From assembly GCF_020026305.1 (NCBI RefSeq), contig NZ_CP075691.1, positions 7,283,415-7,347,414 of the forward strand: a stretch of 64,000 bases of DNA, given 5' to 3'. Position 1 is the first letter of the stretch. Each line of letters starts with the position of its first letter. This stretch comes from Streptomyces sp. 135. Lineage in GTDB: Bacteria; Actinomycetota; Actinomycetes; Streptomycetales; Streptomycetaceae. A program made the position numbers and the translations under genes. Below the pieces are notes generated by a model, which saw nothing but the letters and a program-made list of their open reading frames with translations, made no database searches and had not been told where the DNA came from. This document shows, one piece after another, positions 32,270 through 40,600 of the stretch.

Positions 32270-32380
32270 CGGGGCGCCGGCCGTCTGCGGTCCGGCCTGG
32301 CTGGTGGTGCCCGTGGCGAACAGGGTCAGGACTGCGGTCGCCGTCACGGCGGCGGCTCGCAGGTGATGCACGGCACGCAT
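31778..32380 (-). CDS. small secreted protein of unknown function
   Basis: A 200-residue product starting at ATG 32380 (MRAVHHLRAA) behind GAGGAG. A signal peptide (AAAVTATAVLTLFATGTTSQAG) is cut near residue 28. The mature domain has four Cys (LKCSL, DNCTS, ASCSR, RRCYS) that could form two disulfides, and repeated Ser/Gly/Arg-rich beta-strand-like segments such as RISSGRLTVKGSAHASC. I recognise it only as a Streptomyces-type conserved secreted family. Its 3' end overlaps the Zur-family frame on the other strand. Confidence 0.7.
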   Translation of the reverse strand: MRAVHHLRAAAVTATAVLTLFATGTTSQAGPQTAGAPSAAVAAPRATLKCSLRTGPGQRITFSPAVTSTPRKISARGSANLDNCTSPNGRQPRISSGRLTVKGSAHASCSRARSIKGRATVTWYSGPHRTGRILGRSTLRPAPHGTRGYTAADSFLNGTVASGRMAHRSFSGTAVPTNNVRRCYSRGVGYIEGRGSLTIR

Positions 32381-32504
32381 GCGGTTCTCCTCTGGTCGGG
32401 GTGACAACACGTGGTGTGGTTCCCATCGTTCGCGTTCTCTGCGAGTAAATCTCCCTCAACGTGAAGTTCGATGCTACTCGTCACTCTTCAGGCCTAATGA
32501 GTGT

Positions 32505-32534
32505 TTGACCCTCGAATGCCGCTTTGGACAGGAT
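32505..32534 (+). promoter_or_regulatory. candidate promoter of mmpL
   Basis: TTGACC (32505-32510), 18-nt spacer and CAGGAT (32529-32534) lie 25 bp before the MmpL start, in a locally AT-richer 178-bp gap. Confidence 0.4.
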
Positions 32535-32558
32535 TGCCGCGTCGAGGAAAGGACCGTC

Positions 32559-34871
32559 ATGCGATGGTTTCCCGGAAGCGGTCTGCTCGGCCGGAGGCGC
32601 GATACCGCTCGCGGGCGGTGCGGGACGGCTCCACGGAGCGCGCGGCGCCCGTGGTGGGTGCTGCTCGCCACCGCCGGCATCGGCACCGTGCTGGCACTGA
32701 CCGCGTTCGCGGCGCCGGGCCGGCTGTCCAACGGCGGTTACATCGCCGAGGGGACCGAGGCCACCCGTACGGACGCGCTGATCCAGCAGCGCTTCGGCGC
32801 GGGGATTCCCGACCTGGTCCTGTACGCGCGCGCACCCCAGCCTGCCGACGCCCCTGAAGTGCGGCGCGCGGGCCAGGAGTTCGCCGACCGGGTCGCCCAC
32901 GAACCGGGCGTGCGGGAAGTCGTCTCCTACTGGGCCGTGGGGGACCGCAGGCTGCTCAGTGAGGACGGCCGGGCCGCCCTGGTCACCGTGGACCTGCGGG
33001 GGAACGAGGACGCGGCGGCGCGCCGGGCGGCGGACCTGGTGCCACGGCTGACCGGTGGGCAGGGTCCGTTCACCGTCACGGCGACCGGGCCGGCCTGGGT
33101 GATGGCCCAGGTGACCGAGTTGAGCCGCGAGGAACTGATCCGCGCCGAACTCATCGGCGCCCCCCTCGCCGTCCTCGTGCTGCTGTTCGCCTTCGGATCA
33201 CTCACGGCGGCGCTGCTGCCCGCGGTGGTCGGCGCGCTCTCCGTGGCCGGCACCTTCGCCGTTCTCCAGGTGCTGGCCGCGTACATGCCGCTGTCGGCGT
33301 TCGCCTTCAACCTCACCACCGCCCTCGGCTTCGGACTGGCCGTCGACTACGGCCTGTTCGTGGTCAGCCGCTACCGCGAGGAGCTGGCCGCGGGCGCCAC
33401 GCCGCCCGAAGCGGTCGGGACGACCATGCGCACGGTCGGCCGGACCGTGCTGTTCTCCGCGGGCACGGTCGTGGTCTGCCTCGCCGCGCTCCTGCTCTTC
33501 CCGCTGGGGTTCCTGCGCTCCTTGGCGCTGGCCGGCATCAGCGTCGTCGTGCTGGCGGCCGTGGCCACGCGTGTGGTGCTGCCCGCCATGCTCCTGGTCA
33601 TCGGTGGTCGGATCGACCGGCTTGACCCGTTCGCTCCGCTGCGGCGCGGCGCACGTGCCGGCCGGAGCCCGTCGTGGTCACGCGTGGCGCGCCTCGCCAC
33701 CGGCCGACCGGTTCTGGCGGGCGGCTGCGCGGCCCTGTTCCTGCTGGCCCTGGCCGTGCCGTTCACCCACGCCCGCTTCGGTGTCACCGACGAGCGGGTC
33801 CTGCCCGAGAAGGCGGAGTCCCACGCCACGGCCACGCGCGTCGGCCGCGAGTTCCCCCTGCCGTGGACCCGGACGCTGGCCGTACTGCTGCCCGACACCG
33901 ACGCCGTCGACCAGCGGCAGGCCCTGGACGCCTATGCCCGAAGGGTCTCCGCCCTGCCCACGGCGGGCGAGGTCGGGACCGCTCTGGGCACGTACCACGA
34001 CGGACGCCGCACGACCGGGCCGTCCATGGACGCGCTGCTCTATGTCGCCGACGGATCGACCTGGCTGTCGGTGACCGCCGACGGGCCGCCGTCGGCCGAC
34101 GAACCGCTGGTGCGGGAGCTGCGCGCACTGCCCTCTCCCGGCCGGCATCACGTCTCCGGACGTCCGGCCCGCGTACTGGACACCAAGGACGCCGTCCTCG
34201 GGGCCCTGCCCACGGCCGCGGCCCTCGTGGTCGGAGCGGTGTTGCTGCTGCTGTTCCTCTTCACCGGCTCGGTCCTCATCCCCGTGAAGGCCGTGCTCAT
34301 GGGCGCGTTGAGCCTGAGCGCCACCTTCGGGGCGATGGTGTACGTCTTCCAGGACGGACATCTGCGCGCTCTCGTGGGGGACTTCACCGTGACCGGTGAG
34401 CTGGAGACGTCGATGCCGATCCTGGTCTTCGGCGCGGCGTTCGCCCTCTCCGTCGACTACGAGCTGTTCCTCATCTCCCGTATCCAGGAGGAGTACCGGA
34501 GCACCGGCGATCACCGGACGGCGATCGTCACCGGGCTCGCCCGCACCGGCAGGATGATCACTGTGGCGGCGGTGATCTTCGCGGTCGCCCTGCTGCCCCT
34601 GATCTCCTCCGGCATCACCCTGCTCAAACTCGTCGGCTGCGGGCTCGCGCTCGCGGTCCTGGTCGACGCCACCGTCGTACGCGGCGTGCTGGTCCCGGCG
34701 TTCATGCAGCTGACCGGGCACGCCAACTGGTGGGCGCCGCGCCCTCTCGCCGCACTCCACCGGCGCGTCGGCCTGGACCGGCGGCACCGCCGCACGGCTC
34801 CCGGCACGCACGCGCGGCTTCCCGCGGCGCGCGAGCGGGGAACCGTGTCCGCGCCGGTGTCCGACAAGTGA
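32559..34871 (+). CDS. MmpL-type RND lipid transporter
   Basis: A 770-residue inner-membrane transporter that probably moves a lipid product outward using the proton gradient. The start is ATG 32559 (MRWFPGSG) behind AAAGGA. The protein has two MMPL repeats, each with one helix, a large extracytoplasmic loop and five or more helices. The Asp-Tyr relay pairs are both visible: GLAVDYGLFVVSRYREE in the first half and ALSVDYELFLISRIQEEY in the second. It is next to a Pap-like acyltransferase and a PKS, the combination found in mycobacterial envelope-lipid loci. Lipid export is therefore inferred. Confidence 0.88.
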   Translation: MRWFPGSGLLGRRRDTARGRCGTAPRSARRPWWVLLATAGIGTVLALTAFAAPGRLSNGGYIAEGTEATRTDALIQQRFGAGIPDLVLYARAPQPADAPEVRRAGQEFADRVAHEPGVREVVSYWAVGDRRLLSEDGRAALVTVDLRGNEDAAARRAADLVPRLTGGQGPFTVTATGPAWVMAQVTELSREELIRAELIGAPLAVLVLLFAFGSLTAALLPAVVGALSVAGTFAVLQVLAAYMPLSAFAFNLTTALGFGLAVDYGLFVVSRYREELAAGATPPEAVGTTMRTVGRTVLFSAGTVVVCLAALLLFPLGFLRSLALAGISVVVLAAVATRVVLPAMLLVIGGRIDRLDPFAPLRRGARAGRSPSWSRVARLATGRPVLAGGCAALFLLALAVPFTHARFGVTDERVLPEKAESHATATRVGREFPLPWTRTLAVLLPDTDAVDQRQALDAYARRVSALPTAGEVGTALGTYHDGRRTTGPSMDALLYVADGSTWLSVTADGPPSADEPLVRELRALPSPGRHHVSGRPARVLDTKDAVLGALPTAAALVVGAVLLLLFLFTGSVLIPVKAVLMGALSLSATFGAMVYVFQDGHLRALVGDFTVTGELETSMPILVFGAAFALSVDYELFLISRIQEEYRSTGDHRTAIVTGLARTGRMITVAAVIFAVALLPLISSGITLLKLVGCGLALAVLVDATVVRGVLVPAFMQLTGHANWWAPRPLAALHRRVGLDRRHRRTAPGTHARLPAARERGTVSAPVSDK

Positions 34872-34872
34872 C

Positions 34873-34914
34873 CGACCACCCTCGTGACACAAGTAGTCGA
34901 CCACCCGCGTGACA
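34873..34914 (+). repeat. 17-bp direct repeat before the acyltransferase gene
   Basis: CGACCACCCTCGTGACA (34873-34889) and CGACCACCCGCGTGACA (34898-34914) differ at one base and start 25 bp apart, in the 57 bp between mmpL and the acyltransferase start. It may be a regulator site or a small duplication. Confidence 0.6.
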
Positions 34915-34928
34915 GGGGACAGAGCCGC

Positions 34929-36212
34929 ATGTACGCCAACCCAGTGGACGCCGTCTACCACCGGTACCGGAGCGCGCACCCGCAGATCGTGGGGACCTTG
35001 CTGCGGTTCCGGGGCGCGGCTCCCGAGCTCGGCCGGCTCCGGGAGCACTTCGCCGCGCACTTCGCCGAGCAGCCCGTCCTGCGTCACCGTCTGGAGGAGG
35101 TCGGGGGCCGCACCTGCCGCGTGCCGGCCGATGTGCGTCCGCAGGACCACGTACGGCACCACGCGGCGCCTCCCGGCCGGACGTGGGAGGAGGTGGCCGA
35201 CGCGCTGCACGCCCTCCCCCTGCCGCCGCCACCGGCCGTGCCGTGGGACGTCTGGCTCGCCGACGGCCACCACGCCGACGAGTGGCTGCTCTTCTTCCGC
35301 TCCCACCACGCGCTCACCGACGGGACGGGGCGCGCACATCTGATCAACAGTCTGTTCGGGAGCGCTCCGCGGCCAGGCCCCGCGGTGTCACGGGGCGGGT
35401 TCTCCCTCACGTGCGCGGCGCGTCTGCTCGCCGATGCCGTGTCCGGGCTGCTGCCCGGCCCTGTTGCCGCACCGCCCTGGCGGTGGCTGTACGGGCCCAC
35501 GAGCGGCTCCTCCCGCCTCAGCTGCGTTTCCCTTCCCTACGAGCGGCTGTCCCAGGTGGGACGAGCCGCGGGGGTCACCACCAACGACGTCTATCTCGCG
35601 GCCATGGCGGGCGTGATGCGCCAGTTGGCGCTGGAAAGGGGTACCGGCCCCGACGAGCTGTGCGCCCTGCCGGTGTCCATGCCCATGTCGACGCGCCGCG
35701 CAGGCGAGGAGGGCCTGCCGGGCAATCATCTGGCGACGGCCCGTGTCCTGCTGCCCTGCCATCTGCCCGACCCGTGGCAGCGGTTGGCCCGCGTGCACCG
35801 GGCGACGGCCCGCGCGAAGCGGCAAGGACGCGCGGCCACCTCCCGCTTCCTCCAGGAGCATGCCCCGCACCGGATCTCCGAGGCCACCGCCAGGGCGCTC
35901 ATGGACGCGCGTACCGCGCCGGTGTGCTGCAACTACGTGCCCTACCGGGAGCCGGAGCTGTCCTTCGACGGCAGCCGCGCCCTCGACGTCACCTCGGTGG
36001 GGGCGCTCATGGACGGGCATCTGCTCTACACGGCTCTCACGTACCACCGCTCTGTCGCCCGGCTCGCCGTGGTGCACGATGCGGCCCTGCCGGACGCCGC
36101 TCGGGTGGGAGCACTCTGGAACGCGGAGGTCGACGCCCTGTGCGGCGCCCCCGGCCCAGGGGCTCACACGTGCAGCGGCGCCTTGGCTCCCCCGAAGGCG
36201 CGTACCAGGTAG
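34929..36212 (+). CDS. wax-ester-synthase/Pap-like acyltransferase
   Basis: Transfers an acyl chain from a thioester to an alcohol; 427 residues. The start is ATG 34929 (MYANPVDAVYHRY) with AGGGGA upstream; a GTG at 34884 is less likely. The condensation-type active motif HHALTDG is at residues 126-132 (His127, Asp131). DVYLAAMAGVMRQLALERG and SMPMSTRR match WS/DGAT and PapA-type enzymes, followed by TAPVCCNYVPYREPELSFDGSR. It lies between mmpL and the PKS, which has no thioesterase, so it may offload and esterify the polyketide chain. Its 3' end overlaps the convergent reductase by 49 bp. Confidence 0.8.
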   Translation: MYANPVDAVYHRYRSAHPQIVGTLLRFRGAAPELGRLREHFAAHFAEQPVLRHRLEEVGGRTCRVPADVRPQDHVRHHAAPPGRTWEEVADALHALPLPPPPAVPWDVWLADGHHADEWLLFFRSHHALTDGTGRAHLINSLFGSAPRPGPAVSRGGFSLTCAARLLADAVSGLLPGPVAAPPWRWLYGPTSGSSRLSCVSLPYERLSQVGRAAGVTTNDVYLAAMAGVMRQLALERGTGPDELCALPVSMPMSTRRAGEEGLPGNHLATARVLLPCHLPDPWQRLARVHRATARAKRQGRAATSRFLQEHAPHRISEATARALMDARTAPVCCNYVPYREPELSFDGSRALDVTSVGALMDGHLLYTALTYHRSVARLAVVHDAALPDAARVGALWNAEVDALCGAPGPGAHTCSGALAPPKARTR

Positions 36213-37345
36213 TCGTGGTCGACGGGGTCGGGGACGGGAAGGTCACCGACGGCCGCCAGGAGGTTGCTCCGGTCGTACGTGCGCCGGTGGGCGCTGAACG
36301 TCAGCAGGCGCGTGCCGTGCTTCGCGAGGAGCCGCTCCGGCATCGTGGGGTGGGACAGTACGGGGGTGAAGCGGATCAGCAGGCCGGGGAAGCGGGTTCG
36401 CATGGCGGTGGCCATCGTCGACAGTCTCACGCTCTGCGGATGGGTGACGTGCAGCGTGCGGACGCCTGGTGCGGGTTCGTCGCGCGATGCCGCCAGCACC
36501 ATGGCATGGGCCGCGTAGTCGGCCTGGAGCAGGTTGAGCGCGCCCTCGGGGTCGCCCTCGACGCGGTGCTGCATGATCTCGGGCCGCCGGGTGTCAGCGC
36601 TGCGCGGGCCACCCAGCAGCACCCGCATCGCGTCCTGCTCGGCCGCACGGCCGAGCAGGACGTTCTCGATGAGCCGGACCGCCACGTCGGTCGGCTGGCC
36701 GGGCAGCCCCTCGGGCGCCGGGCGGTCGGTGACCAGCAGACTGGGGCGGAACACGGTGACGTCCCGGCCCCCCTCGCGCGCCCAGGCGTGCAGCAGGCGC
36801 TCGGCGGTGTACTTGGACTCCTCGTACAGCGTCTGGAACCCGTCCCCGTCCCGCAGGTCGGTTTCCCTCACGTGCCCTGTGCGGCGCCGTCCGGCCACGT
36901 ACGCGGTGCTCACGAAGAGCACGCGCGACCCGGGAGCCTCGTCCGCCAGTTCCAGGACGCGCCGGGTGCCGATGACGTTGGCATGGTGCAGCGGGGCCGG
37001 CTCCGCCTCAAGGGCGATCATCGCGGCGCAGTGCCACAGAGCGGTGAGGCCCCGAGTGACGCGGGCCCGGTCCTCCGGTGTCAGGCCGAGGCCTGGCTGT
37101 GTGAGGTCGCCGCGGACGTAGCGGACGCCGGCGAGGGCGTCGGCGGCCAATGGCGGGGCCTCGAGCCACGTCACGGCGGCGTCGACGCGGGCGCGCAGTT
37201 CGTCGGGTGTGCCACGGCCCAGGACGGTGACCTCCTCGCCGCGGGCGAGGAGTTCGCGCAGGATGCGGCAGCCGAGGAAGCCGGTCGCGCCGGTGAGCAG
37301 GACGGACAACGGGGTCTCCTGAGGAAGAGGGGGGAGTGACGGCAC
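36164..37345 (-). CDS. extended SDR, thioester-reductase/male-sterility-like
   Basis: NAD(P)-dependent reductase of 393 residues from GTG 37345. The nucleotide-binding motif is TGATGFLG (residues 18-25). LWHCAAMIALEAEPAPLHHANVIGTRRVLELA and VSTAYVAGRRR with YEESKYTAE (active-site Ser, Tyr, Lys) follow the Lys2/NRPS terminal-reductase and fatty-acyl-reductase pattern, rather than sugar epimerases. The C-terminal half is diverged. It is divergent from the PKS. It could release an acyl thioester as aldehyde/alcohol or modify the chain; substrate unproved. Confidence 0.78.
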   Translation of the reverse strand: MPSLPPLPQETPLSVLLTGATGFLGCRILRELLARGEEVTVLGRGTPDELRARVDAAVTWLEAPPLAADALAGVRYVRGDLTQPGLGLTPEDRARVTRGLTALWHCAAMIALEAEPAPLHHANVIGTRRVLELADEAPGSRVLFVSTAYVAGRRRTGHVRETDLRDGDGFQTLYEESKYTAERLLHAWAREGGRDVTVFRPSLLVTDRPAPEGLPGQPTDVAVRLIENVLLGRAAEQDAMRVLLGGPRSADTRRPEIMQHRVEGDPEGALNLLQADYAAHAMVLAASRDEPAPGVRTLHVTHPQSVRLSTMATAMRTRFPGLLIRFTPVLSHPTMPERLLAKHGTRLLTFSAHRRTYDRSNLLAAVGDLPVPDPVDHDYLVRAFGGAKAPLHV

Positions 37346-37404
37346 CAGACGCTACGGCGCCGTCTCGGGTCCGAACCGCCGCTCAGGTCGCGCCTCGGCA
37401 CAGT

Positions 37405-37418
37405 CACTCGGACGAGTG
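37405..37418. promoter_or_regulatory. inverted repeat between reductase and PKS genes
   Basis: CACTCG-GA-CGAGTG is a perfect 6-2-6 palindrome in the 295-bp divergent region, with a half-site TCACTCG again at 37441-37447. It is a candidate operator for a TetR-like repressor, none of which is encoded nearby. Confidence 0.45.
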
Positions 37419-37534
37419 GTCGGCGTCGATGCGGGGCCCTTCACTCGTAAAGGTGATTGCGAGGAAAACACCCGAACTCCGGTGATTTCTACCAGCGTTC
37501 GAGCCGGAGGTGGCTACGGTGCTGAGCGATCTGT

Positions 37535-37625
37535 GGCGTTTTGCTCCCTGTTGCTGTTCATTGCTGCCCACTGCTCCTCATTACTACCCATTACTACCTG
37601 TTACCCCGTTGCTGCCCGCTGTTCG
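37535..37625 (+). other. pyrimidine-rich, repeat-bearing leader of the PKS gene
   Basis: About 90 bp of unusually low GC for this DNA and nearly G-free runs, with repeated TTGCTG/ATTGCTG and tandem CATTACTACC-like units, ends just before the GAAAGG ribosome site. No coding frame is convincing. It may be a leader mRNA with little structure. Confidence 0.45.
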
Positions 37626-37640
37626 CTGAAAGGCCGCCCT

Positions 37641-40600
37641 GTGACCCAGGATCTGGTTTCCGCCGCACCCGAGAGAGCCATCGCCGTCGTCGGCGTCTCC
37701 TGTCGCCTGCCGGGCGGCATCCACGACATGGACGGGCTGTGGACGGCTCTGTGCGAGGGGCGGGACGCGGTCGGCGAGGCGCCGAAGGACCGGTTCGACG
37801 CCCGCCGGTTCGCGGCCGGCGACATGCCGCGCACCGGCCGGAGCTACACCTCGGCCGGCGGTTTTCTCGACGACATCGCCGGCTTCGACGCCGCGTACTT
37901 CGGCATCTCGCCCAAGGAAGCCGCCCACATGGACCCGCAGCACCGGCTGCTGCTGGAACTGGCGGCCGAGGCGCTGGACGACGCGGCCATCGCGCCCGAG
38001 CGCATCGCCGGCACCGACACCGCTGTCTACGTCGGCATCTCCGACGCCTCCTACGGGGCGCTCCAGATGATGTCGCTGGAAACGGTCAGCCCGTACACGA
38101 TGGCGGGCGCGGCCTCCTCTATCGCGGCCAACCGCCTCTCCCACGCGTTCGATCTGCGCGGCCCCAGCATGGCGGTGGACACCGCCTGTTCCTCCTCCCT
38201 CGTCGCCCTGGACCGTGCCTGCCACACCCTGTGGGCGGGCACGAGCCGGGTGGCCCTGTGCGGCGGAGCGAACATCCTGCTCAGCCCCTACCACTACGTG
38301 GGGTTCTCGCAGGCGTCCATGCTGTCGAGGCGGGGACACTGCGCCGCGTTCTCCGCCGAGGCCGACGGATTCGTACGCGCCGAGGGCGGCGGCATGGTGG
38401 TCCTCAAACCGCTGGCGGACGCCCTGGCCGCCGGTGACCGGGTGCTCGGCGTCATCCTCGGCAGCGGCAGCAACAGCGACGGCCGCACGATGGGCCTCGC
38501 GCTGCCCAGCGCCGAGGCGCAGGAGGAGCTGCTGCGCCAGGTGTACGCGCGAGCGGGCGTCGACCCGGACGAGGTCGTCTACTTCGAGGCCCACGGCACC
38601 GGCACCCCCGTCGGAGACCCCTTGGAGGCGCAGGCCATCGGACGGGCGCTCGGCGTACGCCGCATCAGCGGGGCGCTGCCCGTCGGTTCGGTGAAGACGA
38701 ACCTCGGCCACCTCGAACCGGCGTCGGGCATGGCGGGGTTGTGCAAGGCCCTGCTGGTGCTGCGGCACCGCACCATTCCCCCGATGTTGCACGCCGACAC
38801 CCCGCATCCGGACATCGACTTCACGGGTCTCGGCCTCGGACTCACCACCTCTCGGCAGCCGCTCCCCGCGAGTCCGACCGGCCGGCCCGTCGTCGGCGTC
38901 AACTCCTTCGGTTTCGGCGGGGCCAACGCCCACGTCACGCTCACCTCGGCACCGCCGCCCCCGGGTCCCGTGGCGTACAGCCCGCCGGTCGAGGGGCTGC
39001 CCCTGATGGTCAGTGCCCGCACGCCACGGGCGCTGTCGGCCGCCGCCGCGGCCATGGCCGAACGGCTGCGCGACGCGGACGACGACACGTTCTACGACCT
39101 CGCCTACACCTCGTGCCTGCGCCGTGGCGCGCACGAGCACCGCGCGGCCGTCCTCGCCCGGTCGCCGCGGGAAGCGGCCCGCGGCTTCGCGTCGCTGGCC
39201 GGGGACGCGCACGCGGACGTGCGGGAGGCCGACGAGGTGCCTGGAGCGGGCGGCGCCGACGCCGTGTCCGCCGCTGTCGCCCAGGCCACGATGTGCGGGC
39301 GGGTCGCGTTCGTCTTCTCCGGGAACGGCTCGCAGTGGGCGGGCATGGCGACCGACCTGCTGCGCGAGGAGCCGGTGTTCCGCAAGGCCGTCGAGGAGGC
39401 GGACGCCGAACTCGCGCCCCGGCTCGGCTGGTCGGTCCTGGACGAACTCGCGCTGCCCGCCGAGAAGTGGTCCCTGGCCGCCACCGAGGTGGCGCAGCCG
39501 CTGCTGTTCGCCGTGCAGATCGGCATCGTGGCCGTTCTGCGTGACCGGGGGGTCACGCCCGCGATGGTGCTGGGGCACAGCGTCGGTGAGGTGGCCGCCG
39601 CGTACGCAGGCGGCGCCCTGACCCTTGCCCAGGCGGCCCGGGTGATCGCCGAACGCAGCCGGGTGCAGGCTCGGACGGCGGGCCTCGGGCGCATGGCGGC
39701 CGTCGGACTCGGGCCCGAGCAGGCGGCCGAGGAGATCGCCCCCTGGGGCGGTGCGCTGGAGATCGCCGGTGCCAACGGTCCCAAGGACGTCACCATCGCC
39801 GGTGACGCCGACGCGCTGGCCGACCTCGGCGCCCGGCTCACCGAACGCGGCGTGTTCGTCCGTGACCTGGGCCTCGACTACGCCTTCCACAGCCGGGCCA
39901 TGGACGGTCAGCGCGAGCCACTCGACACCGCGCTCCAGGGACTCACCCCACGCGAGAGCGACATCGCGCTGTACTCGACCGTGACCGGAGGCCGCATCTC
40001 GGGCACCGCGCTGGACGCCTCGTACTGGTGGCACAACGTACGGGAGCCGGTGTGCTTCACGGCCGCCGTCGAGCGGGCCCTGGACGACGGCGGAGACGTC
40101 CTCGTCGAGATCGGCCCGCACCCCGTGCTCCGCACCTACCTGCGCCGGATCATCGCCACGCGGGCCGGCACGCACGCGGTCGTCGTGCCCACCCTGAGCC
40201 GCGACACGAGCGGCAGTGGGCAACTGGCCGCGGTACCCGCCGCGTTGCTCGCCGCCGGAGCCACCACGGACTGGGACCGGTACTTCCCCCGGCCCGGACG
40301 CGTCGCGACCCTGCCCGCCTACCCCTGGCAGCGCGAGCGGCACTGGAACGGCGACGCGGACGCCTGGCACCGCAACGGCGCCCTCGTGCACCCCCTGCTC
40401 GGCGGACGCGTCACCGCACCGCACCCCGTCTGGGAGGGCAGCATCGAACCCGCGCTCCTCCCGTGGCTGACCGACCACCGCGTCGCCGGCTCCGTCGTCA
40501 TGCCCGCCACGGGCTATGCGGAGATGGCCCTCGCGGCCGGGAGAGCCACGTTCGGCCACGCGGTCGAGGTGAGGCACCTGGACATCCTCACCGCTCTGGT

